Assembly (NCBI GenBank): GCA_051294375.1
Contig: CM119271.1
Span: forward strand, 3,555,488-3,619,487
Origin: Paraspadella gotoi
Lineage: Eukaryota; Chaetognatha
DNA: 64,000 bases
Reading direction: 5' to 3'
Shown: positions 9,935 to 23,033 of the stretch, piece by piece
Layout: every line of letters starts with the position of its first letter
Position numbering within the stretch: position 1 is the first letter of the stretch
Notes under the pieces: model-generated
The model's database searches: none
What the model was told of the DNA's origin: nothing
The model's input: only the letters and a program-made list of their open reading frames with translations
Program-made: the position numbers and the translations under genes

Positions 9935-12900
9935 AATACATGTATTTCGATTGAAATGAAATAATTTTATAAACATACGCCGATGCCTCTTTCACTGCCC
10001 AGTATTAAAATATAAAAAAGAAAATTTAGGATGAAATGAAACAATTATTACTTAATAATGAAATTGTACAACCAATAAATTTATAGGTTGTTAAGTGCGA
10101 ACCGGGCCTGGTCAGAAGTTCGAAGTAGGTTTTTATTTTCATTCACTTTTGACGTTTTTTGTACGGCTTCTTTTCGGTATAAAAAAGAACTTCTCTAGCA
10201 ATGAACGTCAGAGGGAATTCAATAGATTCGAGTAGACTTTACCGAAAGAAACAAAAGACAACGTATGTTCCAAGGTGACTTTTCCGGAAGCTTGCACTTA
10301 GTCTATATGAGGCGAGGTATATTTAAATCATTCTTGTTTGGGAAGGTTCCAAATCATTAACCTGACTTGACAAGTTTGTTCTAACGAAGAGAAATTAAAT
10401 CAAATTTGAACGCCAGCTATTTGGTCGCTTTTTGTACCAAGTTAGGAATATATATTTTATTTTATAAAATATTTCCGAATTTACATTGAATTTTTTTCAG
10501 TTGTTAGAAGTTAAAAAAGCAAAATATTGAGCTTACTTCAATTGAAACAAAAATTATATTTAAATTTTTTATTTATTTTTAATATTATTATTTTATTTAT
10601 GTAGTTAATAATTTAAATTTTAAAAAATTTGATAATGTTAAAGGCATTGCGCTTTTTTTTGATTTAAAAAAAGTGTCTTTATAGCTCTCTAGAAAAGAAG
10701 GAAAAACGCATAACATTAACATCGGGTTAAAAAAGATTAGCGTTAAAAGTGTGGAAAAACATTTTCTATCATCAATACCTCAATTCATTGTTATGAGACA
10801 TGCCCAGATAAATGTAAGTAATAATTAATGCTGAAGGAAGGCATACTAAATATTAAGAATGTTTTACCTATATTTAATATATTTTTTATTGAATAAATGA
10901 GAACCTTTCAACAATTATGTGAATATACTGTTTTTCTAAATAGTATGTCTAGCTGAAAAATAATCAGCAGGGCAAGGTTATTGACCTAGACGCGAAAAGT
11001 ATCTGAGTGAGTTCAAAAGATTCGCATTTCAAAATGCAATATATTATATTCAACTCAATCTAACACACATCAATATATATCATGTAAAAACACAATTTCC
11101 ACTGAATATTTTTTTTTAAAAATCAAGAACACATTCGATCATAGCGTTGCTTTGTACATTGCTTTAAATGTTCGTCTACTGATACTATTAATTAATTTAC
11201 ACTTTACACGATCATTATGAACACGATTCGTAGCAAGTTTCAAGCTCCTTTTTTGAGGTATAATTTTCTCTTGAAATTTTCAGACTCTAATTTACTCTAC
11301 ACGCAATGTTACTACAAATCGTGATAAAAATTATCATTCATTTTTTTTTCAGACCGAGAGGCGGTTTTAAGGAAAAAAAAAAGAAATCTATAATTTTTTA
11401 AAAGATTCTTGGCGACACATTTAGAGAGAAAATAGAATAAGTTCGCAGCAGACACCGAAAAACAGCGAAATTAAGATACTATGAAAAAATTAAAGCGATT
11501 TGTTGCCATGCCCAGATTTTTTTTTGTTTATTCGAAGTTCGAACGGAAACATTAAAAGCAAACTAGATTAATGTCTGATAATTGCGTAAAGGTCACTCTG
11601 TAGTTAAAAAAAAAAAAAAGTCGCTGGAAAAAACCAGAAAATGCACAAATGAGTTTTCGAACTTGATGAAAAATTGCGGATATAAATTTTTCTCTTTCTT
11701 TTGAGATTTAAACGAATAAAATGCGTTCTGTTTCGCCTGAATAAGAAGTGATTAAATGAAATAAAAAGTAATAAGCGTTACATAGCTTGGAAGATTTTTT
11801 TTTTTGGAATGCTATTTTTTTTTGCGAGAAAAAAAAATATAATATAAGATTAAGACTAGTTTAACTATGACTTGTCTTCCGCTCTCTCCATGCTCTAAAC
11901 CCGTTTTTTTTTCTTTTTTTTTGGATGCAAGCTTGAAAGAGAAAAAAAAATCCAACTTTTTCTTCTTTTAACGCGTACGGATTATGTCGCTTGTATAATA
12001 TTTACTTCTTTTTTTTCGCATAGTTGAAAAAATAAAAGAAACATGAACTTTATGATAAAGAATATATCTAGATCTCACGGAATTTAAAAAAAAGAAAGAA
12101 GAAAAAAAAAAACAAACAAAAAAAACTAGACCGACGCACGAGCACAGATTTTTTTTTTTTAGGGGGTCGTAATAGAAAAGAGAGGAGAAGAAGATTGGTT
12201 GTGTATAGGGGGTTGAAAGTAGGTGTCGGCGAAGTGGGTGAGGAGAAGATGAAGGGCGTGGAGGAGGAGGGCGGGAAGGGCGAATATGAAGAGAACGAAG
12301 ACGCGTTGCCTCGTGGAGAGGGGGGGGTGGTGGGGGCGGGAGTGCGGGTAGAGGGGGGGGGAAAGAAGTTGACGTCACCTATTCGTCGATAGTTTCTCCC
12401 CGAAGTTCACGCGACGCTTCCTTCGAAGTCGAGATGAAAAGAAACAATATTTTTAATACATCCACAGTCGTCGTCGTTCGTGGTCGTGCGTCGTCGTCGT
12501 CCGTCGTCGTAGCAGTCCTCGTTCTCGACGCAGAAAGTTCTTCCGGTCCGAGTTGGAACTCTTATCCGGCCGAATGCCATCATCGGTCCGGCTCGGCGAC
12601 GGCGACTCCTCCAGTGCGTCGATGCGCGAAAAAACGGCGTCGACGGGTCGTCGTTTGCGCCGATTTTCCGAGGGGCGTGGGCGCCGTCGCTTCCACGCGT
12701 TTCTACGCAATTGAAAGCTCGACTTCGCCGCTACGGGGCGCGGACGCCGAACAACACCGTGGAAAGCCTCGTCGTGCAGCGAAGTGACGGTCCGGAGTAG
12801 GAGATTCGAATTTACAAAGATCGAAATTTATTCCCATCCGATCTCAATAAATCCGGACGACCAGAGCTCGGGCCGAGAAGTTCCAAACTTTTCTGTGACG

Positions 12901-15900
12901 GCCCCTCTGACGGTCGAAGGAAGGAATAATGAACTTTGTGCCTGGACGCTGGGAAGAGGAATGGAATTCGTCGCTGCGACGACGACGACGACGACGACGA
13001 CGAACAAAGCGGGAGCAGAATTGGACGAGGCGTCGCGGGAGACGACGAAAGGACACGACGTTTTCTCTTATCCCTCTTTTTATCCGCCAGAGGGCCAAGG
13101 GATTCTTCGATCCCTGCGGCGACGGTAGCGTCGCAGCGGCGGCGACGAAGCGGACGCTGCTTCCGTTGGAATTTCGCTTCTCTCGCCATGGCGGTTCGTT
13201 TTTCCGCTTCTCGTCCCGCTGTTCGCCGCCGTCGCTTCTCGTTTTTTTTTCCGCTGCCACGAGGTTCTCCGCGTTTTTTCTGCAACGTTGATATCGTCGT
13301 CGTCGTCGTCGTCGTCGACGCTGGCGTAGGAGGAAGAAGTTCGATCCTGGGAAGGCGCGATCTTCGTATCGACGCTCGATGAGTTCGTCGGGATCGTTTG
13401 TGCAAATGACGACGTCGTCTGCTCCGTCCGCTTTTGTTGCTCGTTCGATTTCGGTCGTGGTCGTCGTCGCTTTCTTCGCTGCTGCATCGGCGGAAGTGGA
13501 TACTGATGGAGCTGTTGTCGGCAAGGGTCGTCGCTGTCGTCGGAAAAGTCGTTAACAGGTCGCGTTCGTTTTCTTCGCGAATCTCTTTGTCGTTGTGTCG
13601 TCGTCGCGTCCACGAAGAGGAGGAAGGGAATCCGGCGGAGGAAGTTGACGAGGAAATAGAAGACGACGACGAGGATGGAGAAGGTGGAAGGGAGGAGATG
13701 AGGAGCCGAGGAGGAGGCGGGGGAGTCCGGAGTCTGGATGTGAATCGTGAAAAAAGATAAAAGATTATTTAAATGATTACTTTTTAAAAATAATATGTAT
13801 GCAGAATCAATATTTAATGAACGAATGAATTAATGAGAGAAGGGATGCGTGAATTATTGAATGAATTGACCAACGACAAGGTTTTTACACGCGTTATAGA
13901 TAAAATAATAAATGAATAAAGAATGTATATGTATAATGTTGATGCTTTCCCAGGTGAACGAAAGAAGGAAATGAATTAAATCAATTAATTAATATTTAAA
14001 TAAATTAGGAAAATTTTACCGAAGCCGGTGAATTTGGATACTATGGCGGGTGTTCAATGGTTGTCGCTGCGCTGTCGGTCGTCGTCGTCGTCGTCTGTAA
14101 TCGTCGTCGTCGTAATCGTCCGTCGTGGTCGTCGCGATAAGGGCCCAAGGCGGCGGTCGTCGATTCGGTCGTCAGGTACATCTCCGCGATGGCTTGGGGC
14201 TGAAAGCCCTTTGGGGATCTGGAAGATGAGGAGCGAGGGAAAGGGGTCGTTTAAGCACATGTTCGAGCGAGGGATTAGGAACGTTCTAATTGGGATTTAG
14301 GCTAGAAACGACGCGACGATATGAATTATTAGGTCAATAAATACTGTAATGCTGTAAAACAAGTGGGAAGGAGTTTGATTGAAAGCTCGCAGGGACCTGC
14401 TATGTCATTATCTTGTAAGAGTGATGGAGGCCTTAAACCACCAAAGCCTGTCCAAAGTCAGGAGGGCAAGATAGCTTATTTATTTAATGAATGGATAATT
14501 TTTTATATTGGTTGTACAATTTCATTACAACCAATATACAATATAAACGTTGCAGTCGACTTACCTCACGTAGTTTCGGTCGTACCTCTCCGCGGCGGGG
14601 CGCTCGGTAGGGAGCAGTTTATCTCAGTCTCGCCCCTCGGAACGTAGTAAGCAAGATTCGTCTCTGAAAAAAAATTTCAAGGGAGTCGCGGGTGTTGGAG
14701 GGTGGTTGTTATTGTGGAGTCTAAAGCGGTTGAGTGGAGATCGTTAAATGAGGGAAAAGGTAAAAGGGGAAGGCTTAAAATTTTAGTTAAAATGAAGCTT
14801 TCTTGAGTATTTTTAGTTGCGAGAAATCTGCATGTGGTTGCCTGGACGAGGAATTTTTTTTGTGGTTGATCAATATCATCCTTATTAACCTTATTTAGAA
14901 TATAGGCTGTTTGTTTAGTATAAGCCATTGTTTCACTCTGAAATAATTTTGGAACTGTTTTTCAATATGTGCCGAAAGTCCGTGAAAAACCAAAATCTTT
15001 TGCGATAAAATTAATATAAAAAATATTTTAGTAAGTTTTTAGTGGCTAACTTTGTTTCAATTTGATCTTCATCGCAAAAGAAAAAAAATATTCATGTTTC
15101 TCAAAGCGCTGTAAAGTAAACATGGCGTTAAGAAATTAAGAAAAAAAATTAAGCCAGGTAGTTTTGGGTGGTTCTTAAAATTATTCAAATAAAGTCGCCT
15201 AATTGTACATTCATGCAAGTGTAGATCGAAAATAAACTCGTAAATATTTTATTGAAGATGCCGTTTAATATTTTAGAAAATCTTTATGAAAACATCTCCT
15301 TCAAGTAAAGTAATTAAGTATATATACCATCTTCATGACAATCTGAGTAAAAGTTTATCATTCAATGAGCCACCTTTTTCGTTTTGGGTTTATTCCAAAA
15401 TCTCGAACATACACAAACTCCCGCTACAGTAAAAAAAAAAAACGAGTGTCGGAAACAAACAAAAAAACAAACATTTGTTCTTTACATTATGTCAGGAAAG
15501 TTACGATTTGTAACAACATTTAATAATTTCATGATCCTACACAATTGCATTAACCTTTGCATTTAGAAGAAAATTTGGAGTGGCGAAACCTTTAGTAAAA
15601 TCTCCCACGACCCCGTAACTCATCCGCTCACTATATCTTCATTACGACGCCATCTTCCACTGGCTTCTCTCGCCCATACTCAACTTCTCGACCCCCTCCT
15701 TACCGACCCTCTAGACGAGCATCCCCCCCAACCCGTCCCACTCCTCACCATCTCACCTCTCGTCTTCGACGCATTTGAGGTGACATTTCCGGTAGCAGTG
15801 ATCTGGGACGTCGTAGTCATCTTTCCCCTTGGTGACGCAGCCTTCCGGCGTCGCGCCAGTCGTCGGCGGCGGCGTCGGCTGCGGCGTCGGCTGCGTTGAC

Positions 15901-17212
15901 GGCGCGGAGACGTCGATGCGCGGAGGAGCGGTCCCTCGGCGCTTGATCGAGGGTCGGGTCTGTTTTGTTTTTTTTTTCGAAAGGGAATCGTAAAAAAAAT
16001 CTTCTCGTCTCCTTTTCTTTTTAGGTATCTTTTTTTTTTCCTGGTTTTTTTAACACATTTACCTTACTTTCATACTCGATATATGTACTATATTTTACTG
16101 CTTAATCTTTTTAGGTAATTTTGTTTATTTCCTCTCTTATTTTTTTAACTAATGCTTACTTAATTTTCCCCCCCTTTTTCTTCATTTTATCCTTTTCTTT
16201 TTTGCTTGCACGTTAACCACGTTCTTCCTCTCCTTATCGCTTTTCTTTCCTCTTCCCCTTTTTTTTTTCCTTTTCCTCCTTTTCTCCGGTTTTCATTCTC
16301 TTTTTTTTTTTCTCTTCAATTTTTTTCCCCTCGCTCCAGTTTGAGACCTGTCATCCGTACGGAGAAAAAAAAAACGCGTCGTTTATCTTAGCGACGATGG
16401 TTTTTGTTTGTTTGTTTGTCTAGTTCATTCGTGGCTTTGTTTAATTTAATAATATTTTCGATCTGTATCCTTGATTAAATATAGAAAAGCGGTGTCAATA
16501 TTATAACCAATTTCGAAGTAAAAACTATTTTCGAAGTTTACAGTTGCTACGTAACTTTTGCAGTCTTCGTTCCTCTCTCCTTACCCGTGCAGAGAAACAT
16601 GGGCTGTCCGGCGAACTGTATAGACTGTTGTGGATGCCAGATAAGGGCATCTCTGAAGGACGACTTCGCCAAAAAGCCAGACAGGGTTTGACTCGGCGCC
16701 TCTCTTGGAAGAAGGGGCACCGTCGTCGCGCACAGCCAATTCCTTGTAGGCGGCCTGTGTGGAGAGGAATAAAAGAATGACTCGGTTATAAACATATACA
16801 TATTATACATATACATAACATATTATACATATTTTCCATTTGCTTTTTTTTTAAGGTTTCGTTGTTGCCCGTTGTGTTGCTATTCTATTGTTTTAACTAG
16901 TCTCGACCATTGCGCTCTCTATGTGGGTTGATATTAAATAAATGCTAATATGCAATTATGCCGTGATATATATTATCGATAATATAAAATAAGTAAATAC
17001 TAATGAGAAATGCAAACCGTCACTTGCGCGCGAGTATGCGTTGTATTTTTTCAAGGGGAATGAGAAAAAAATAAATGAGAAAAGAAAAAAAGCATAAAAA
17101 TGGCGAAACCTAATCGAGTCTCGATATTTATTTTTTCTTAGGAAAGAAATTTGATTGTTCTTTTTTTTATACCCGCACAGTGACGTCACCGGCGACGCGT
17201 TGACACGAAGGC

Positions 17213-17265
<53 letters not shown>

Positions 17266-17351
17266 GAAGGAGGGGGGAAAATGCAAAAAATGGAATGTGA
17301 CTCTCCGAACGGCTATAAACTGGAGAAGTTACAAAATCGATAACATTTGCT

Positions 17352-17434
<83 letters not shown>

Positions 17435-17598
17435 GCGCGCTATCGTTTTCCCCGCTGTCAGGTTGAAACGTTAACAATAGGAAAAGGATATCCGGTCGAG
17501 GCCAGTGCTTATCCCCGGAGACAGTCCTTGAGCCTTACACTTCTCGGAATCGTGGCCACCTCGGCCCCCCGATTTAATGGAGAGAGAAAGAAGGAGAG

Positions 17599-17629
<31 letters not shown>

Positions 17630-17630
17630 C

Positions 17631-17688
<58 letters not shown>

Positions 17689-17804
17689 GGGGGGGGCAAA
17701 CAAAGTCGGCGACTCAACTCTAATCCCAGGTTTTTTGTGGTGAGATTTTTTTTCTGCTTCTTGAGTTGTTCGATCAACGTTGCCAGTCAATCAGACGCCT
17801 CTCT

Positions 17805-17858
<54 letters not shown>

Positions 17859-18414
17859 TCCAGCAATTTCCTGCTGTCTTCTTTTCCGCTGGTATTGATG
17901 ATGTCAAAGGTCGCGTTGTTGCTTCTCCACTTCCTCGATTTTTTTCATGCGTTGGATTTTTAATGAGGCCGACGTCAAAACGATCGCTAACAAACAAACT
18001 ATTTTTTAAATTTTAATGGTCATTTTTCATTTAAATACTGAGTGGAGTAGAAGTTAGAATATCATGAAGTTTGTAAACAACACGATGACGTCCTAAGTCT
18101 AAACTGCGCGACCAAAAGCCGCCATTTTTCAAACGCGCAATATAAAAGAAAAGCAAGACCTACATTTTCTTTTCCCCCAAGATTTCGAAAAAAACACGAA
18201 ATTTGGTATGAAAGCGTATCTTATCTCTCTCTCTCTCTGTCTTTTTCCCCGTTTTTTTTTTCTCTCTCTGTCTCTTCCCTGTGCTTTTCTCTTCCCGATC
18301 GAGACCTTCTCTTTTTCAATACATCTCGATTTTTGATTTGATTTTTTTTTACATTTATAAGAAAACTTCTTGGAGGAAGATCCGGCAATTCTGTCCGGGA
18401 CGACACGCCATCCG

Positions 18415-18477
<63 letters not shown>

Positions 18478-18480
18478 CTC
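9935..18480. repeat. Second, noisier copy of the 8.5 kb segment
   Basis: Collinear with 1425-9909 throughout. Differences are dominated by single-base indels, many in homopolymers, and they break the coding exons that are intact in copy 1. Sequence to the right of about 18480 (after the CT tract) is new. This copy is best explained as the end of the next contig built from less well corrected reads. A true recent tandem duplication or a divergent haplotype is possible but less likely. Confidence 0.9.
13200..16754 (-). pseudogene. Second copy of the NALF-like exons, broken by indels (probable assembly artefact)
   Basis: Equivalents of exons A-E lie at 16585-16754, 15757-15959, 14565-14663, 14020-14218 and from 13733 downward, with splice dinucleotides kept. 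Lengths differ from copy 1 by +4, -2, +7 and +1 nt for exons A-D, and each exon has internal one-base indels that destroy the frame. In exon A all four differences are single extra bases. Uniform indel noise in exons and introns alike points to sequencing error in an unmerged contig end rather than to a decayed gene. It should not be counted as a second gene. Confidence 0.8.
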
Positions 18481-19618
18481 TCTTCCCTCTCATCTCTCAT
18501 CTCTCGTCTCTCTCTCTCTCTCGCTGACAACAGCATTCTGTTTCAAATCCCGGACGTTTTCCCTCGTCACCGTCCGACCGCGGAGACGGAGTTCAGCCGT
18601 TGCCCGAAAAGTCAAATAGATTTAAAAAAAAAGGTAACGTCAAAAATATATATTTATTTTACAGATATGAAATAAAAAAATGAAATTAATGATAAAGTAT
18701 ATATAAAGTATAACTTTATAAAAATCTAGAATTTCTTTCCTCAAAACGATCCGAGAATATATTGTATATTTCCAAATTCTCAACCGAAAATAGCATCCGT
18801 TTTTTGTTTCCACTCAACTTAACCCTCAGCAGTCGGCATCTTAACTTATCCGCGGGAATCCGAAGAGACTCTTTTTTTTTTCCTCTCTCACAACGACGAC
18901 GAAGACGACTTTTCCAGTTATTCGTTTCTCTCAATCTTAACCATCTGACGAATGTACTTCCATTTTTTTCTCCCCAGCGCCCCTCGTGGCTAAAAGTGGA
19001 ATCACGGGGAAACAAGGACGCGACCACATTTCGCGGAACTTAAAAGGGTTTCGCGATTTGACCGGAGAAAAAAAAAAGGGTCTATCTCACCGAAACGTTG
19101 GACGAATGTGAATCGTGTTGTCTGGGATCAATATTTTTGGTTCGTAAGCATAAATAGTAATATTGTAGCTCTTATTCTCGAAAGGATGTTTTAAGTAATT
19201 TATGTAATAATAACCGTGGTCCATGGGTTTCTAGATATTTCCATTTAATCTTATATGCGCATTGAGTAATACCGAATACCCAGTCTGAGCAAGATAATTG
19301 GAAATACGGCTGCTATTCGAGGTGAGACATTCTGGCGCCCCAATGTGCCCAAGAGAATTCTGACAGTTTAGCCTCTTGCGCCAGCCGTGCTCCGAAACTT
19401 TGTTATAGCTTTTTATCACAATTTTATCAGTACTTTGTGATAAATGCATCGTTATTTAATCGGAATCTTCGTTAAAAGACCAAACTGGGGAAAGGAATCG
19501 TCCCAAGAGGAAGAATGAATGAATGAATGAAAAGAAGAAAGAAAAAAAAAGGGGAAAAGAAAGAGATAGAGAAAAAGGAGCTCTTTAGTCCCCGTAGGAG
19601 TCGTCCGCAGGGTAGGTG

Positions 19619-19755
<137 letters not shown>

Positions 19756-19824
19756 GAAAGTGATGAGAGTGGCCTCGAAGGAATCGGCACGTGTCATTAA
19801 CGAGCTTTGAAAGAATGACTCTTG

Positions 19825-19858
<34 letters not shown>

Positions 19859-20103
19859 TGTCTTCTCTTCTCCCTATCAGCCTCCTTCGTCTTCATTCGT
19901 CGTCGTCGTCGTCGTCGCTTGGTTGTTTTTTTTCTTCTCTCTCTCTCTCTCTCTCAGTCACGCAGCGATGGGCGTTCGAGTCGGACCTCGGAGGGATACA
20001 GAGCGTTCGTCAGTCACCACGCAAGACGCGGGGCCCGTGACGGTGTGACGTGACCGGAAGATGACGGAGCGTTTCTCTCGGAGAAGCATCGTTTGGCTTC
20101 TTC

Positions 20104-20243
20104 GCCCTGTGAACTGTTTCTTTGCCCTTTGAACCGTTTTTTTCCCTTTGAACTGCTTATTTACCATTTTAACTGCTTCTTGGCTATTTCAACAGGTTCT
20201 CTGCTCTTCGAACTGCTTCCTTGCCCTTTGACCTGTTTCTTTG
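20104..20243. repeat. 20-bp minisatellite, about seven units
   Basis: Seven consecutive 20-bp units in perfect register, with approximate consensus GCCCTTTGAACTGTTTCTTT. The units differ from each other by substitutions rather than indels, so this is an old but length-stable array. Confidence 0.85.
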
Positions 20244-20799
20244 CCCTTCTTTGCCCTGTGCCCATGACCTAATCAGGGGCTCTTGCCTCAGTAGATGGAC
20301 CGCGTATCCAGTATTCAGCGACGCGCCATTTTGGGCAGTGGGTGACCGGGTGACCCGTAGATTTTGCTTGTCGAGTTTTTCAAATTTAATACTAGGAACT
20401 TTGATATTTAGACCCTTCCCTCACTAAAGCAAATTCGTCCGACAGACATCTCAAATAGATGCGCCATGAACCATCACCAAGCCTCCTAACCCGTCGAAAG
20501 AGCATTGGACCGCGGCTTATTAAGCGAAGCCAAGTCTAGAGGCGCTGACATCTTTGCCGACACTCGAGAAACGAGTTGGACTCTTTGGATCGAATTATTC
20601 ACCTCACGAAGATAGAGAGAGAGTCAGAGAGAGAGAAAGAGAGGGAAAGAGAGAGAGAGCGCCAATGGGAGAAAAAGATAGAAAACGCGCGGCCATTTTG
20701 GAAGAAAAAAAAAATTGGTTCAGACATTTTTTTTCCCCGCCTTCTGCTTTGGCGCGTTTTGGCCGTTGTTTTCATCATCGCATCTTCTATCGTTTTGAT

Positions 20800-21014
20800 A
20801 TGAAATTGGTACAACCAATATAAAAATTGTTCATTCATTTAATAAATAAGCTATCTCGTCCCTGACTTTGGACAGGCTATGGTGGTTTATGGCCTTTATC
20901 ACTCTCACAAGATAATGACATAGCAGGTCCCTGCAAGCTTTCAATCAGGACTCACGGTCTTGTTTATTCAATCCCAGAGTACCTGGTTTCTCCTATCAAT
21001 GAAGTGGTATAATA
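20800..21014 (+). repeat. Dispersed 215-bp repeat, copy 2 (full-length)
   Basis: Begins with the near-palindrome ATTGGTACAACCAAT and ends TATCAATGAAGTGGTATAAT. Similar along its length to 45760-45974 and, in reverse complement, to 5838-6005. No coding capacity and no clear terminal inverted repeats, so it is an unclassified non-autonomous element. Confidence 0.8.
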
Positions 21015-21135
21015 TTTTCTCATTTCCGACGATCCGATGGTTTTCTTCGATTCTCCGCCCTTCATAAAAGTGCCAAGATTCTCTGTTTCCTTCCATCCAT
21101 CCGTATTTCTTTATTTATCTTTCTCTCTCCCCCCC

Positions 21136-21664
21136 NNNNNNNNNNNNNNNNNNNNNNNNNNNNNNNNNNNNNNNNNNNNNNNNNNNNNNNNNNNNNNNNN
21201 NNNNNNNNNNNNNNNNNNNNNNNNNNNNNNNNNNNNNNNNNNNNNNNNNNNNNNNNNNNNNNNNNNNNNNNNNNNNNNNNNNNNNNNNNNNNNNNNNNNN
21301 NNNNNNNNNNNNNNNNNNNNNNNNNNNNNNNNNNNNNNNNNNNNNNNNNNNNNNNNNNNNNNNNNNNNNNNNNNNNNNNNNNNNNNNNNNNNNNNNNNNN
21401 NNNNNNNNNNNNNNNNNNNNNNNNNNNNNNNNNNNNNNNNNNNNNNNNNNNNNNNNNNNNNNNNNNNNNNNNNNNNNNNNNNNNNNNNNNNNNNNNNNNN
21501 NNNNNNNNNNNNNNNNNNNNNNNNNNNNNNNNNNNNNNNNNNNNNNNNNNNNNNNNNNNNNNNNNNNNNNNNNNNNNNNNNNNNNNNNNNNNNNNNNNNN
21601 NNNNNNNNNNNNNNNNNNNNNNNNNNNNNNNNNNNNNNNNNNNNNNNNNNNNNNNNNNNNNNNN
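21136..21664. other. Assembly gap, 529 N
   Basis: Hides the 5' end of tektin exon 1, or a separate upstream exon, and probably the promoter. Confidence 0.98.
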
Positions 21665-21777
21665 AATCCCGCAGATATGCCCCGTCCGATTGGTTTTCCT
21701 CCAACAACAACAACTTCAACCTTTCACACGTTCATCGATCTCAGGCGGAGAGGATCAGAGCGGATTCGTGGCAGCTG
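21665..21777 (+). CDS. TEKT3: Tektin exon 1 (visible part)
   Basis: Emerges from the N gap in frame with YAPSDWFSSNNNNF, the tektin N-terminal W-containing motif, then RSQAERIRADSWQL. It ends CAGCTG|GTAAGA, phase 0. A 34-bp tandem repeat begins at this very splice site. Confidence 0.85.
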
Positions 21778-22218
21778 GTAAGATAACAGGCGGGAGAATT
21801 GTTGACAGCTGATGGGACAACAGGCGGGAGAATTGTGGACAGCTGATGGGACAACAGGCGGGAGAATTGTGGGAAGCTGAAGGGACAACAGGCGGGAGAA
21901 TTGTGGACAGCTGATAATTTAAACACGACTTGCGTAAAAATGAATTCATCCAAATCGAGAATTTTTTTGGGATCATTATTTTTGATTAAATTATTAATTA
22001 CTACTTTTCTACTCCTCATCTTCTCATCTCCCCAGGTCCAAAACACCAACTCTCTCGCGCGAAACCGTCAAACCGACTCGACGCTCCGGTTGGGCCAACG
22101 CGCAGCAGACATTGGGTTTTGGCGATCGGAGCTCAACAACGAAATAGGCGCAATGGAATCGGAAATTCGGGATCTATCGGTAACACATTTTTTTTTTTAG
22201 TTTTCGCTATTTATTTAT

Positions 22219-22281
<63 letters not shown>

Positions 22282-23001
22282 AAATCACAAAATGGATTTT
22301 CAATTTATATGGTGTCGTGTCATCATATTCATAAAACGTTTGATTATAAAAAATTTTCAGCGATTTAAATCGGAAATCTCATTTACATATTGCAGCAAAT
22401 CGTGTAATACCAAACGTAATTTTTCCTTACAGTAATTTATTTTAGGAACCTAATTGCAGGGCTATTATTAAAAAACGTTCGGTTTTATGTTTATAAATTT
22501 TTGATTGCAATTTTTTTAAGTAGTCGACGAATAAAATGGAACCTAATTTATTTTTTTTGGTTATATATAGAATGGAATCTATAAATTACTATCCTCAACC
22601 TCGAGTTAGAGAGATGATTTTATTCTTCAACATTCATACTATCTGTATGAAAATTTTAAAGCCGGTATCGGCTCATAAGTTATATCTTAAACTCGGAGAT
22701 GAAACATCCGAGGAGTTCTCTGGCTTCTTTTATCATAATCATTTTAATTAGATTAATAGTTTAAAAATAATTTTGCGTTAAACTTTGCAAAATTAGGATA
22801 ATTTATATATTATAAAACCTTTTAATCTTGAATTGATATTAATCAAAATATTTATTTGCATGTTGCAGCAAATAGTGTAATACTACGTAATAATGAAGTT
22901 TCATTTTAGTTTACAAAGTTTAAAACAAAATTGAGGCGGTACCTATAATCAGTTTTATATTTTATCTACGTACGATTTGTTTTCATTTTTATTGAAAATA
23001 T

Positions 23002-23033
<32 letters not shown>

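Noticed and set aside
21741-22049. Minus-strand ORF with repeated NSPACCP motifs
   Set aside because: It is a translation of the 34-bp minisatellite at the tektin splice donor.
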